Assembly (NCBI RefSeq): GCF_039523555.1
Contig: NZ_BAAAFN010000007.1
Coordinates: 50,149-114,148 of the forward strand
DNA length: 64,000 bases
Direction of reading: 5' to 3'
Origin: Castellaniella daejeonensis
GTDB taxonomy: Bacteria; Pseudomonadota; Gammaproteobacteria; Burkholderiales; Burkholderiaceae_B
In this document: positions 44,809 through 54,669 of the stretch, in pieces
How the letters are laid out: every line of letters begins with the position of its first letter
Numbering within the stretch: position 1 is the stretch's first letter
The notes under the pieces: generated by a model
The model's input: the letters and a program-made list of their open reading frames with translations, nothing else
What the model was told of the DNA's origin: nothing
The model's database searches: none
Program-made: the position numbers and the translations under genes

Positions 44809-46038
44809 ATGCCGACAGAACCCTTCGTCCCCGTGATCGAATCCCTGCTGGATACCGATCTGTACAAATTCACGATGTGGCAGGCCATGCTGCACCGCCA
44901 CCCGGCTGCGCAGGCCGAATACCGCTTCATCTGCCGCGACCGGCCGGAACGCCCGCTGGCTGCACTGGCACCGGAAATCGAGCGGCAACTCGACCACCTG
45001 TGCGCCCTGCGCTTCCAGCCCGGGGAACTCGACTATCTGCGCGGACTGCGCTACATCAAGTCCGACTTCGTCGACTTCCTGTCGCTGTTTCACTTCCAGC
45101 GCCACTTCATCCGTGTTTCGACACGCGGCGACGAACTGGAGATCGTGGCACAAGGCCCGCAGGTCCATGTCATGGCCTTCGAAGTCTTCGTCCTGGCCAT
45201 CGTCAACGAACTGTATTTCCGGCCCGACCAGACGCCGGGCGTGCTGGCCGAAGGCCGGCGCCGGCTGACGGACAAGATCGCCCTGCTGCGGGATTTCGGC
45301 CGCGAACCTGCGCGGCGCTTCCCCCTGCTGATCTCGGATTTCGGCCTGCGGCGGAGGTTTTCACGCACCTGGCAGGAAGAAGTCCTGCAGACCCTGCGCC
45401 GGGAAGCACCGCAATACATCACCGGAACCTCGAACGTATGCCTGGCACGGAAATACGACCTGACGCCGGTGGGCACCATGGCACATGAATACCTGCAGTC
45501 CTACCAGGCCTTCGGCAAGGTGCGGCTGCGCGATTTCCAAAGAGCCGCACTGGAAGACTGGGTGCAGGAATACCGGGGCGACCTGGGCATCGCCCTGACC
45601 GACGTGGTGGGCATGGATGCCTTCCTGGCGGATTTCGATCTGTATTTCGCCAAGCTCTTCGACGGGTTGCGCCATGACTCGGGCGATCCGTTTGCCTGGG
45701 GCGAACAGGCGATCGCCCACTACCGGTCGCTGCGCGTGGACCCGGCCAGCAAGCGCTTCGTCTTTTCCGACGGACTGGATATCCCGCGCGCACTGGCCCT
45801 GTATCGCCACTTCGCCGACCGGGTGCAGCCCGCCTTCGGGATCGGAACCAACCTGACCAACGACCTGGGCCCCCGGCCGCTGAACATCGTCATGAAGCTG
45901 TTCCAGTGCAATGGAATGCCGACCGCCAAGCTGCCCGACAGCCCCGGCAAGGTCCATTGCACCGACGAGACATTCCTGGCCTATCTGCGTCAGGTGTTCG
46001 GCCGCGACGCCCCGCGCGCCGGCGTGGCCGGCGCCTGA
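44809..46038 (+). CDS. pncB: Nicotinate phosphoribosyltransferase PncB
   Basis: Converts nicotinate, PRPP and ATP to nicotinate mononucleotide in NAD salvage; product joins the pathway completed by NadD, also encoded here. Seen: 409 residues (family about 400); N-terminal LLDTDLYKFTMWQAML, the active-site region SDFGLRRRFS, TGTSNV, HEYLQSYQ with the phosphorylated-His segment, and the PRPP-loop VFSDGLDIP. The frame starts upstream at 44734; the ATG 44809 begins at the family N-terminus. Confidence 0.95.
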   Translation: MPTEPFVPVIESLLDTDLYKFTMWQAMLHRHPAAQAEYRFICRDRPERPLAALAPEIERQLDHLCALRFQPGELDYLRGLRYIKSDFVDFLSLFHFQRHFIRVSTRGDELEIVAQGPQVHVMAFEVFVLAIVNELYFRPDQTPGVLAEGRRRLTDKIALLRDFGREPARRFPLLISDFGLRRRFSRTWQEEVLQTLRREAPQYITGTSNVCLARKYDLTPVGTMAHEYLQSYQAFGKVRLRDFQRAALEDWVQEYRGDLGIALTDVVGMDAFLADFDLYFAKLFDGLRHDSGDPFAWGEQAIAHYRSLRVDPASKRFVFSDGLDIPRALALYRHFADRVQPAFGIGTNLTNDLGPRPLNIVMKLFQCNGMPTAKLPDSPGKVHCTDETFLAYLRQVFGRDAPRAGVAGA

Positions 46039-46042
46039 AGCT

Positions 46043-47497
46043 TCAGGCCGTGCCCCCGACGGTCAGGCCGTCGATGCGCAAGGTCGGCATGCCGACTCCC
46101 ACAGGGACACTCTGACCTTCCTTGCCGCACGTGCCCACCCCTGAATCCAGGGCCAGGTCGTTGCCGATCATGCTAATCCGGCCCATGGCCTCGGGGCCGC
46201 TGCCGATCAGTGTGGCGCCCTTGACGGGGTAGGTGACGCGGCCGTTCTCGATCATGTAGGCCTCGGAGGCAGAGAAAACGAACTTGCCGCTGGTGATGTC
46301 CACCTGGCCGCCACCGAAATTGACGGCATAGAGGCCACGATCCACCGAGGCAATGATGTCCTCGGGATCGTCGCGGCCGGCCAGCATGTAGGTGTTGGTC
46401 ATGCGCGGCATGGGCAGATGGGCATAGGACTCGCGCCGCCCGTTGCCGGTGACCGCCTGCTTCATCAGGCGAGCGTTCATGGAATCCTGCATGTAGCCGC
46501 GCAGGATGCCGTCTTCGATCAGGACGGTGCGCTGGGTGGGATGACCCTCGTCATCCACGTTCAACGAACCGCGCCGATCGGCCAGGGTGCCGTCATCCAC
46601 GACCGTGACGCCGCGCGACGCCACGCGTTCGCCGATACGGCCGGAGAACACGCTGGAACCCTTGCGGTTGAAGTCGCCTTCCAGGCCGTGGCCGACCGCT
46701 TCGTGCAGCAGGATGCCCGGCCAGCCCGAGCCCAGCACCACGGCCATCTGCCCTGCCGGGGCCGGCCGGGCCTCGAGATTGACGCGCGCCTCGTGAACCG
46801 CACGCTCTACGTAGCCGCGCAGGACCTCGTCGGTGAAATAGGCCAGGCCGGTACGCCCGCCCCCACCACCGTGGCCCATTTCCCGCCGGCCCTTGCGTTC
46901 GGCAATGACGGTCAGGGACAGGCGCACCAGGGGGCGCACGTCGGCCACCAGGCGGCCATCGCTGCCGGCCACCAGGATCACGTCGTATTCGGCCGCCAGG
47001 CCGGCCATGACCTGAATGATTTCCGGATCGGCGGCACGCGCCATGCGTTCGACCCGTTCCAGCAAGGCAACCTTGTCCGGAGCGGACAGCGAGTCCACCG
47101 GGTTGACCGCCGCATACAGCTCATGTGGCCGATCGACGCCGCCGTCGACGCGGCGCCGGCCCGCACCCTGGCGCGCAATGGTGCGCACCGCACGAGCGGA
47201 GGACATCAGGGCCTGGGGCGACAGGCTGTCGGAATAGGCAAAGGCGGTCTTTTCGCCACTGACGGCCCGCACCCCCACGCCCTGGTCGATGGAGAAACTG
47301 CCGGTCTTGACGATGCCTTCCTCGAGGCTCCAGCCTTCGGAGCAACTGTATTGGAAATACAGGTCGGCATAATCGACACGGTGGCTGTGAATATCGGACA
47401 GCGCACGCGCCAAATGGGATTCGTCGAGACCCCAAGGTTCCAGCAGCAGCGTGCGGGCGGTATTCAGGGCATCCAGGCCCGGTTCAACAAGTTTCAT
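46043..47497 (-). CDS. tldD: Metalloprotease TldD
   Basis: Zinc protease that with TldE (PmbA) degrades or matures small peptides such as microcins and CcdA. Seen: 484 residues; the metal-binding HEAVGHGLEGD motif near 260 and the glycine-rich late segment TYPVKGATLIGSGPEAM, both family marks. Start: ATG 47497 begins the typical MKLVEPGLDALNTAR; the frame is open to 47749 over the nitrilase gene. Context: follows the nitrilase-type gene by 52 bp, an arrangement common in proteobacteria. Its partner pmbA is not in this window. Confidence 0.95.
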   Translation of the reverse strand: MKLVEPGLDALNTARTLLLEPWGLDESHLARALSDIHSHRVDYADLYFQYSCSEGWSLEEGIVKTGSFSIDQGVGVRAVSGEKTAFAYSDSLSPQALMSSARAVRTIARQGAGRRRVDGGVDRPHELYAAVNPVDSLSAPDKVALLERVERMARAADPEIIQVMAGLAAEYDVILVAGSDGRLVADVRPLVRLSLTVIAERKGRREMGHGGGGGRTGLAYFTDEVLRGYVERAVHEARVNLEARPAPAGQMAVVLGSGWPGILLHEAVGHGLEGDFNRKGSSVFSGRIGERVASRGVTVVDDGTLADRRGSLNVDDEGHPTQRTVLIEDGILRGYMQDSMNARLMKQAVTGNGRRESYAHLPMPRMTNTYMLAGRDDPEDIIASVDRGLYAVNFGGGQVDITSGKFVFSASEAYMIENGRVTYPVKGATLIGSGPEAMGRISMIGNDLALDSGVGTCGKEGQSVPVGVGMPTLRIDGLTVGGTA

Positions 47498-47549
47498 CTG
47501 ACACCATTCATCCATCAATCTTCGTGCCGCGCCCGCGCGGGCTTGTGAC

Positions 47550-48371
47550 TTACCGCAGCACCCGATGCCGCAACGCGGGCAGGGATTCCCGCACCGCCGA
47601 CAAGCGATCCGCGTCCAGCGTGCCAGCAACCACACCCGGGCCTTCGGGCAGGCAATCGAGAATCTCGCCCCAAGGATCGACCAGCATCGAATGACCCCAG
47701 GTGCGCCTGCCATTGGCGTGCGTGCCTCCTTGGGCACTGGCCAGCACATAGCACTGGTTCTCGATGGCGCGTGCGCGCAGCAGCACTTCCCAGTGTACCG
47801 AACCCGTGGTCCAGGTAAAAGCCGCCGGCAGCACCATCAGCCTCACGTCGCCCTGGGCGCGGAAGAACTCGGGAAAACGCAGGTCGTAGCAGATGCCCAA
47901 TGCCGTGCGCCCGAACGGCATGTCGAATACCTGGGGCGACTCATCCCCCGGGCGGATGGCCCGGGATTCATCATAGGATTCCTGACCGCGCTGGAAACTG
48001 AACAAATGAATCTTGTCATAACGGGCGCACAATCGGCCCTGCGGATCGTAAACCAGGCATGTGTTATAGACGCGATCGGCATCCGGGCTGCGCAATGGCA
48101 GCGTGCCGCCCACCAGCCAAATCCCGTGGCTGCGTGCCTGATCGGAAAGAAACGCCTGGATCGGCCCGTTTCCCGGCGTTTCAGCAAGCGGCAGTTTATC
48201 CGAGTCGCGTTTTCCCATGAAACAAAAATATTCAGGCAACGCCACCAGCCCTGCCCCCGAGGAAACTGCGGTTTCTATTTCCCCGGCAGCCTGTGCCAGA
48301 TTATCTTCCACCGTCATGCCGGATACCATCTGCACGGCTGCAACCCGCATCGAACGGTCCTCATTGCTCAT
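47550..48371 (-). CDS. Carbon-nitrogen hydrolase (Nit1/omega-amidase type)
   Basis: Nitrilase-superfamily amidase, probably hydrolysing deaminated glutathione or an omega-amide. Seen: 273 residues; catalytic triad Glu in LVALPEYFCFMG (about 45), Lys in RYDKIHLF (about 117), Cys in GICYDLRFPEFFR (about 155). GGAG lies five bases before the ATG. Known: this gene type often neighbours tldD in beta- and gammaproteobacteria, where it serves metabolite repair; that role is inferred here from family and position. Confidence 0.9.
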   Translation of the reverse strand: MSNEDRSMRVAAVQMVSGMTVEDNLAQAAGEIETAVSSGAGLVALPEYFCFMGKRDSDKLPLAETPGNGPIQAFLSDQARSHGIWLVGGTLPLRSPDADRVYNTCLVYDPQGRLCARYDKIHLFSFQRGQESYDESRAIRPGDESPQVFDMPFGRTALGICYDLRFPEFFRAQGDVRLMVLPAAFTWTTGSVHWEVLLRARAIENQCYVLASAQGGTHANGRRTWGHSMLVDPWGEILDCLPEGPGVVAGTLDADRLSAVRESLPALRHRVLR

Positions 48372-48430
48372 GTATGCTCCCGATTATCGAATGTATGTCG
48401 CAGCATCGTCACATGTGGAAATGACGGATA

Positions 48431-48459
48431 TTGCACATGGTTTCAGAAACCAGTTTAAA
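48431..48459 (+). promoter_or_regulatory. Candidate promoter with internal dyad before the H-NS-like gene
   Basis: TTGCAC (48431-48436) and TTTAAA (48454-48459) are 17 bp apart. Between them lies the inverted repeat TGGTTT-CAG-AAACCA (48438-48452), placed where a repressor would block RNA polymerase. The region 48372-48539 is richer in A/T than its surroundings. Confidence 0.45.
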
Positions 48460-48539
48460 ATCGCTTCCTGGATTCAAGCCTCTTCCAATACCCTCGTATA
48501 TGAATCCAGCCAATCGACAGAACCCAAACGGAGCCATGA

Positions 48540-48911
48540 ATGACCCGTACCAGCTATAACACCGAAAAATCCCGTCTCGAAAAAGAAATGGCCAAGCTCC
48601 AGAAAAAAATCCAGACGCTGCAGGCAAAAGAGCGCAAACCAAAGGTCGCCGAGATTGTGCGGGCGATGCGCGAATACGATATCAGCCCGGAAGAGATCGC
48701 CGCTGCATTCAACCGCAAGACGGCCGGCCGGGCACCCTCTGCGCCCCGCAAGGCCGCCGCCACGACGAAACGCGTGATCGCCCCGAAATACCGCCACCCC
48801 GAAACCCAGGCCACCTGGACGGGCCGCGGCAAGGCGCCGCGCTGGATCACCGATGCCGAAGCGGCCGGCACCTCGCGTGATGCCTTCCTGATTGCCGCAG
48901 AATCCGCCTGA
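48540..48911 (+). CDS. H-NS-family nucleoid protein
   Basis: Silences AT-rich DNA. Seen: 123 residues; N-terminal coiled coil about 8-45 (LEKEMAKLQKKIQTLQ) for oligomerisation, an Ala/Arg/Lys linker about 62-78, and the C-terminal DNA-binding motif YRHPETQATWTGRGKAPRWI, the betaproteobacterial H-NS (BpH3/Bv3F) variant. Start: ATG 48540 with GGAG six bases upstream; an ATG at 48536 is out of frame. Candidate target in this window: the AT-rich flhDC region. Confidence 0.92.
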   Translation: MTRTSYNTEKSRLEKEMAKLQKKIQTLQAKERKPKVAEIVRAMREYDISPEEIAAAFNRKTAGRAPSAPRKAAATTKRVIAPKYRHPETQATWTGRGKAPRWITDAEAAGTSRDAFLIAAESA

Positions 48912-48917
48912 TCGGAT

Positions 48918-49511
48918 TCATTTCACAGGATACCGCACCTCGACCACCTGGCCGTTCCGGCCAGGAAACCGGTCGAACAGGGCGCGCGCCAGATACGGCA
49001 TGGCCGCGCCCAATTGGTCCTCGCGGCTGGACGCCACCGCCGTGGCGCGATAGACCTCGCGCCCCTGGTGAGTCCGGTCGTCGATCCTGACCGACAAAGT
49101 CAGGCGATAGACGTCCACTGCGACCGTCTGGATCGCCGGCCCCATTCCCCAGGCCCAGTGGGGATGATGAAAACCAACATACGGCCCGTAGAAACCGGGA
49201 TACATGTAGGGATCGACGAATTCCTGGCGCCATTCGCGTTCGCGTGAACTGGCATATTCAATATGCACCGCAAAACGCGCCGCACCCGCCGAACTGGCTT
49301 CCACCAGCCCGGTCGGCCCCAATGCGGCGCGCACCGTATCGGCATAATTCTGGAACTGCAGATTATTGCGCTGGGATTCGTCTGCCTCGATCCAGTAGGT
49401 GGCGCCCAGGGTATTTTCCGGCCACTGCTGATACCGGGTGACCTGCGCGGAAAACACCGAGGCGCACCCGCCCAGCATCAGCGCCAGGCACAAGCCGGAA
49501 AACAACCGCAT
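48918..49511 (-). CDS. DUF4136-type lipoprotein
   Basis: Seen: from the chosen ATG, 197 residues; lipoprotein signal MRLFSGLCLALMLGGC with lipobox LGGC and mature Cys at 16, then a DUF4136-like domain about 30-190 with the aromatic YMYPGFYGPYVGFHHPHWAW insertion. Function unknown; probably periplasm-facing. Longer starts at 49556 and 49565 are in frame but would bury the signal peptide; none has a good ribosome site, so the start remains uncertain. Convergent with the H-NS-like gene with six bases between stops. Confidence 0.78.
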   Translation of the reverse strand: MRLFSGLCLALMLGGCASVFSAQVTRYQQWPENTLGATYWIEADESQRNNLQFQNYADTVRAALGPTGLVEASSAGAARFAVHIEYASSREREWRQEFVDPYMYPGFYGPYVGFHHPHWAWGMGPAIQTVAVDVYRLTLSVRIDDRTHQGREVYRATAVASSREDQLGAAMPYLARALFDRFPGRNGQVVEVRYPVK

Positions 49512-49763
49512 CCACGCACGCCCGATTTGCGCACCCAACCTACCACCACCCTTCATCGCACGCATACCGATCCATAAAACGATTCCAGCAACCACCGGAT
49601 GCCGCACCACCCCCGAGGGCCATGGCGCATCCGGCCTCACCAGCCATCATAGGCGTTGCCGCGCCCCCCGAACAGCCGCCCGTTGCACTCCGATACAGCC
49701 CGGCCACGGGCCGTCGGGCCGACTACAATGGAGACGCACGGAACGCTTTTCGGAAACAGACTC

Positions 49764-52466
49764 ATGCGCACGGATACCGCCCCCACCATTTTCCGCCAGG
49801 ACTACACCCCCTACCCCTACCGCTTGCCGCAAGTCCGGCTGGAATTCGACCTGGCGGCGGAATCAACCCAGGTGCGATCCGAACTGCGCTTCGAACCCGC
49901 GCCCGGCACCGCGCCGGGCACACCGCTGGTGCTGCAGGGCGAAGACCTCGAACTGGTCGAGGTCCGTCTGGATGGCCGGCCGCTGGCGGCCGATGAATAC
50001 CAGCTGACCGACGACACGCTCAGCCTGGTTCCGCCCGGACACGGCAAACCTTTTTCCATTGGAATCGTCAGCCTGTGCCACCCGGCCGTCAACACCACGC
50101 TGATGGGCCTGTACGTCTCGGGCGACAAGCTCTTCACCCAGTGCGAAGCCCAGGGTTTTCGCCGCATCACCTGGTTTCCGGACCGGCCCGACGTGATGGC
50201 GCGCTTCGAGGTCCTGCTGCGCGCCGATCCCGCCGTCTATCCGCTGCTGCTGTCCAACGGCAACCTGATCGAACAGGCCGGACTGCCCGATGGCCGTCAC
50301 CAGGCGCTGTGGCGCGATCCGCATCCCAAGCCCTGCTACCTGTTCGCCCTGGTGGCCGGCGATTTCGATTGCATCGAGCGCACCGAGACCACCCGCAGCG
50401 GCCGCGAAGTGTTGCTGCAGGTCTACAGCGACAAGGGCTGCCGCGAACAGACCCGCTGGGCGCTGGACTGCCTGGCACGCGCCCTGCACTGGGACGAACG
50501 GCGCTTCGGCCTGGAACTGGACCTGGATCGCTTCATGGTGGTGGCGGCGCGCGACTTCAACATGGGGGCGATGGAAAACAAGGGCCTGAACATCTTCAAT
50601 GCCGCCTACGTCCTGGCCGACCCCGACACAGCCACGGACGCCGCCTACCGCGGCATCGAAGCCGTGATCGGCCACGAATACTTCCACAACTGGACCGGCA
50701 ACCGCGTCACCTGCCGCGACTGGTTCCAGTTGTCCCTGAAAGAAGGACTGACGGTCTTCCGCGACCAGGAATTCTCCGCCGACATGCTGGCCGAGGGCCT
50801 GCCGCCCGCCGAGGCCGCCAGCGCCCGGGCCGTCAAGCGCATCGACGACGTGCACACCCTGCGGCTGGCGCAGTTCCCCGAAGACGCCGGCCCCATGGCC
50901 CACCCCATCCGGCCCGACAGCTACCAGGAAATCGGCAATTTCTACACCGCCACGGTCTATGAAAAGGGCGCGGAAGTCATCCGCATGCAGCACACCCTGC
51001 TGGGCGAAGACGGGTTCCGCGCCGGCATGGACGAGTATTTCCGTCGCTACGATGGCCAGGCCGTCACCTGCGACGATTTCGTCGACGCCATGGAATCCGT
51101 CTACGTGCAACGGCACCCCGGCAAGGATTTCTCCATCTTCCGGCGCTGGTACCAGCAGGCAGGCACCCCGCGCGTGCGAGTACGCTCGCATTACGATCCC
51201 GAAAACCGCACCTGCCGCATCACGCTGGAACAACGCTGCGCACCAGCGGGCCTGGAAGCCCGGCAGACTCCTCCGCCCCAAAAGCCCCCCCTGCACATCC
51301 CCTTTGCCATCGGCCTGATCGATGCGGACGGCCGCTCCCTGCCTATCCATTGGGAAGACGAAACCCGCGATACCGTCGTTCTGGAACTGCGCGAGGCCAG
51401 CCAGACCTGGACCCTGACGGATATCCCGCGCCCGCCCGTCCTGTCGCTGCTGCGCGATTTTTCAGCGCCCGTCATCCTGGAAACCGACCGCACGGCCGAC
51501 GACCTGGCCCTGCTGGCGCGCCACGATCCCGACCCTTTCGCCCGCTGGGACGCTGTCCAGGAAACGGCCCACCGGCACCTGCAGGCCTGCATGCAGGCCG
51601 ACCGCGACGGCAATCCCCAACCGGCGCTGGACGACCTGCTGGAGATCTGGCGTACTGCACTGATCGACCCAACGCTGTCGCCCGCGTACAGGGCGCGGCT
51701 GCTGGCCCTGCCAGCCCTGCGCGAGGTCATCGACCGAGGCGATCCCATGGATCCCCGGGCCGCCGTGGCGGCCTGGACCCGCACCCGGCAAACCCTGGGC
51801 GCGCAGCTGGCCGATGCCTGGCGTACCCTCTACGACGCCATGGCAGACGACGGCGGCCCCTATTCGCCCGATCCGGTCTCGTCCGGCCGCCGCGCCCTGC
51901 GCAACCTGGCCCTGGACAACCTGCTGGCCGGCCAGGCATCCGGCGCAGCCGAGCTGGCCCTGGCGCAATACCGCCAGGCTCGCAACATGACCGAGGGCCT
52001 GGGCGCACTCACCGCCCTGCTGCAACATGCCCCGCAGGATGCCTCCGGGCCGCTGGCCGACTTCCACGAGCGCTGGCGCGACGACCCCCTGGTGCTGGAC
52101 CGCTGGTTCGGCGCCCAGGCCAGCGCGCCGGGCTGCACAGTGTCCGGCGTGCGCGCCCTGATGGCCCTGCCGGATTTCTCGCTGCGCAACCCCAATCGCG
52201 CGCGCGCCGTCGTCTTCCGCTTCTGCATGGACAATCCCGGCAACCTGCACACCCTGGAAGGCTACGACTTCTGGGCCGAGCAAGTGCTGGCGCTCGACGC
52301 CCTGAATCCGGAAATCGCAGCACGGCTGTCGCGCGCCTTCGACAACTGGGCGCGCTACGAGCCCGTCGCCCGGGCCGGCATGCAGGCCGCCCTGCAGCGC
52401 GTGCTGGATGCGCCCGGCCTGTCACGCAACGTCCGCGAGATCGTCTCGAAGGCGCTCGGCGCCTGA
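49764..52466 (+). CDS. pepN: Aminopeptidase N (PepN)
   Basis: M1-family zinc aminopeptidase, cytoplasmic peptide turnover. Seen: 900 residues (E. coli 870); substrate motif GAMENKGLN near 270, zinc motif HEYFHNWTGNR near 305 with the downstream Glu, and the C-terminal helical domain. Start: the frame opens at 49656 with ATGs upstream, but TACAAT at 49724-49729 looks like the promoter -10, which would leave 49764 as the first usable start; its N-terminus MRTDTAPTIFRQDY fits the family. Confidence 0.95.
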   Translation: MRTDTAPTIFRQDYTPYPYRLPQVRLEFDLAAESTQVRSELRFEPAPGTAPGTPLVLQGEDLELVEVRLDGRPLAADEYQLTDDTLSLVPPGHGKPFSIGIVSLCHPAVNTTLMGLYVSGDKLFTQCEAQGFRRITWFPDRPDVMARFEVLLRADPAVYPLLLSNGNLIEQAGLPDGRHQALWRDPHPKPCYLFALVAGDFDCIERTETTRSGREVLLQVYSDKGCREQTRWALDCLARALHWDERRFGLELDLDRFMVVAARDFNMGAMENKGLNIFNAAYVLADPDTATDAAYRGIEAVIGHEYFHNWTGNRVTCRDWFQLSLKEGLTVFRDQEFSADMLAEGLPPAEAASARAVKRIDDVHTLRLAQFPEDAGPMAHPIRPDSYQEIGNFYTATVYEKGAEVIRMQHTLLGEDGFRAGMDEYFRRYDGQAVTCDDFVDAMESVYVQRHPGKDFSIFRRWYQQAGTPRVRVRSHYDPENRTCRITLEQRCAPAGLEARQTPPPQKPPLHIPFAIGLIDADGRSLPIHWEDETRDTVVLELREASQTWTLTDIPRPPVLSLLRDFSAPVILETDRTADDLALLARHDPDPFARWDAVQETAHRHLQACMQADRDGNPQPALDDLLEIWRTALIDPTLSPAYRARLLALPALREVIDRGDPMDPRAAVAAWTRTRQTLGAQLADAWRTLYDAMADDGGPYSPDPVSSGRRALRNLALDNLLAGQASGAAELALAQYRQARNMTEGLGALTALLQHAPQDASGPLADFHERWRDDPLVLDRWFGAQASAPGCTVSGVRALMALPDFSLRNPNRARAVVFRFCMDNPGNLHTLEGYDFWAEQVLALDALNPEIAARLSRAFDNWARYEPVARAGMQAALQRVLDAPGLSRNVREIVSKALGA

Positions 52467-52538
52467 TGCCTCTTCATGCCGCCGGGCCGCACCGTGGGAT
52501 GCACCCGGCCACCCTTTCTTTTTTCTCGGGGGATTCAC

Positions 52539-53549
52539 TTGAAATACAAGACCTTGACTCAATACCTGGTCGAACAGCAGCGTGAACACAAGGCCGTGTC
52601 GGCCGACGTCCGCCTGCTGATCGAAACCGTATCGCGCGCCTGCAAGGCGATCAGCCACGCCGTCAGCAAGGGCGCCCTGGGCGGCGTGCTCGGCAGCCTG
52701 GGCACGGAAAACGTCCAGGGCGAAGTCCAGAAGAAACTCGACGTGCTGTCCAACGAGATCCTGCTGGAAGCGAACGAATGGGGCGGCAACCTGGCGGCCA
52801 TGGCCTCCGAGGAAATGCAGACCATTCACCGCATCCCAACCCACTACCCCAAGGGCCAGAACCTGCTGCTGTTCGATCCCCTGGATGGCTCATCGAACAT
52901 CGACGTGAACGTGTCCATCGGCACGATCTTTTCCGTGCTGCAGGCCCCCGTCGAAGCCGCCGGACGGGAAATCGCCGAAGAGGATTTCCTGCAGCCCGGC
53001 ACCCGCCAGGTCGCCGCCGGCTATGCCATCTACGGTCCGCAGACCATGCTGGTGCTGACCGTGGGCGCTGGCGTCATGGGTTTCACGCTGGACCGCGAAA
53101 TGGGGTCGTGGCTGCTGACGCACGAAGACATCCGCCTGCCCGAGCAGACCGCGGAATTCGCCATCAACATGTCCAATATGCGGCACTGGGAAGCCCCCGT
53201 GCGCCGCTACATCGACGAATGCCTGCAAGGCGAGACCGGCCCTCTGGGCAAGAACTACAACATGCGCTGGATCGCATCCATGGTGGCCGACGTGCACCGC
53301 ATCCTGACGCGCGGCGGGATCTTCATGTACCCGCGTGACGCCCGAGCATCCGGCCGCAAGGGCAAGCTGCGCCTGATGTACGAAGCCAACCCCATGAGCT
53401 TTCTCGTGGAACAGGCGGGCGGGCTGGCCATCGACGGCGCCAACCGCATCCTGGACATCCAGCCCGATGCCCTGCACCAGCGCATCGGCGTGATCCTGGG
53501 TTCGCGCGAGGAAGTCGAGCGCCTGCAGCGATACCACCAGGAAGCCTGA
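52539..53549 (+). CDS. fbp: Fructose-1,6-bisphosphatase class I
   Basis: Gluconeogenic enzyme removing the 1-phosphate from fructose-1,6-bisphosphate; with GlpD feeding DHAP it completes gluconeogenesis from glycerol. Seen: 336 residues (E. coli 332); metal/substrate motif LLLFDPLDGSSNIDVN near 110 and KLRLMYEANPMSFLVEQAGG near 275. Start: a TTG at 52539 preceded by GGGGGA at six to seven bases; the upstream ATG at 52476 would add 21 residues without family similarity. 72 bp after pepN, same strand. Confidence 0.95.
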   Translation: MKYKTLTQYLVEQQREHKAVSADVRLLIETVSRACKAISHAVSKGALGGVLGSLGTENVQGEVQKKLDVLSNEILLEANEWGGNLAAMASEEMQTIHRIPTHYPKGQNLLLFDPLDGSSNIDVNVSIGTIFSVLQAPVEAAGREIAEEDFLQPGTRQVAAGYAIYGPQTMLVLTVGAGVMGFTLDREMGSWLLTHEDIRLPEQTAEFAINMSNMRHWEAPVRRYIDECLQGETGPLGKNYNMRWIASMVADVHRILTRGGIFMYPRDARASGRKGKLRLMYEANPMSFLVEQAGGLAIDGANRILDIQPDALHQRIGVILGSREEVERLQRYHQEA

Positions 53550-53622
53550 GCCTGCGGGCCGGCCGGCCCTGGCCGGCCAGCCCCGCACGCGCCGCGACCG
53601 GCGATGGGCCAGGGGCCGCGGC

Positions 53623-54615
53623 TCAGTCCAGGGTCAGCACAGTCGCGCCGGTCGTGCCGCGCGAACCCAGCGCCTCATGCGCCTTCGCGGCATCCGCCAG
53701 AGCAAACCGCTGGCCGATGACGATGTCCAGCTTGCCGCTCGTCACCAGGTCGAACACCTCGTCGGCGGCCGCCTGCATGGCCTGCGCGGTGGGCACGTGG
53801 GCGGCGAGCGTCGGGCGGGTGACGTACAGCGAACCCTTGGCCGCCAGCACGCCCAGGTTCACGCCCTCGACCGGGCCCGACGCATTGCCGAAGCTGACCA
53901 TCAGGCCGCGCGGCTGGAGACAGTCCAGCGAGATTTCCCAGGTGCTCTTGCCCACGCCGTCGTAGACCACCGGAACCTTGCGCCCCTCGGTCAGTTCCCT
54001 GACCCGGGCGACGATGTCCTCGCGGCTGGTATCGATCACTTCCCAGGCACCGTGGCGGCGCGCCAGCGCGGCCTTTTCCGGGGTGGACGCGGTCCCGATC
54101 AGGCGCACGCCCAGGGCCCTGGCCCATTGGCAGGCGATGAGCCCGACACCGCCCGCGGCGGCATGGAACAGGATCGTCTCGTTACCCTGCAGCCTGTAGG
54201 TCTGGCGAAACAGGTATTGCACCGTCAGGCCCTTGAGCATCAGCGCGGCGGCCTGCTCGAAACTGACGCCGTCGGGGATCCGCACGACCCGGTCGGCGGG
54301 CACATTGCGCAGATCGGCATAGGCGCCAATCGGGCTCTGCCCGTAGGCCACGCGGTCGCCGGGACGCAGGTGGGTCACCTCGGCGCCAACCGATTCGACC
54401 AGGCCCGAAGCCTCGAATCCCAGGCCATGCGGCAAGGGATGCGGATACAGCCCCGTGCGACAATAGATATCGATGAAATTCAGGCCGACCGCCTTCTGGC
54501 GGATGCGGACCTCGTGCGGCGCGGGGGGCGGCACCACCACTTCTTCCAGCCGCATCCGATCCGGCCCGCCATGCTCATGAACACGGATCGCCCGTGCCTT
54601 TTCTTCTTTTTCCAC
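53623..54615 (-). CDS. qor: NADPH:quinone oxidoreductase (zinc-independent MDR family)
   Basis: Reduces quinones with NADPH, protecting against redox cycling. Seen: 330 residues of the QOR group of medium-chain dehydrogenases; NFIDIYCRTGLYP, the nucleotide-binding AAAGGVGLIACQWA near 155, and GKSTWEISLDCLQPRG. Zinc ligands of alcohol dehydrogenase are absent, as expected. Start is GTG at 54615, with GGAGGT seven bases upstream, stronger than any internal Met. Divergent from the DMT gene with 54 bp between. Confidence 0.92.
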   Translation of the reverse strand: MEKEEKARAIRVHEHGGPDRMRLEEVVVPPPAPHEVRIRQKAVGLNFIDIYCRTGLYPHPLPHGLGFEASGLVESVGAEVTHLRPGDRVAYGQSPIGAYADLRNVPADRVVRIPDGVSFEQAAALMLKGLTVQYLFRQTYRLQGNETILFHAAAGGVGLIACQWARALGVRLIGTASTPEKAALARRHGAWEVIDTSREDIVARVRELTEGRKVPVVYDGVGKSTWEISLDCLQPRGLMVSFGNASGPVEGVNLGVLAAKGSLYVTRPTLAAHVPTAQAMQAAADEVFDLVTSGKLDIVIGQRFALADAAKAHEALGSRGTTGATVLTLD

Positions 54616-54669
54616 CGTAGATACCTCCGGCCCCGTCGGACCTAAAGTTCAGAACCGGATCAGACTAGC

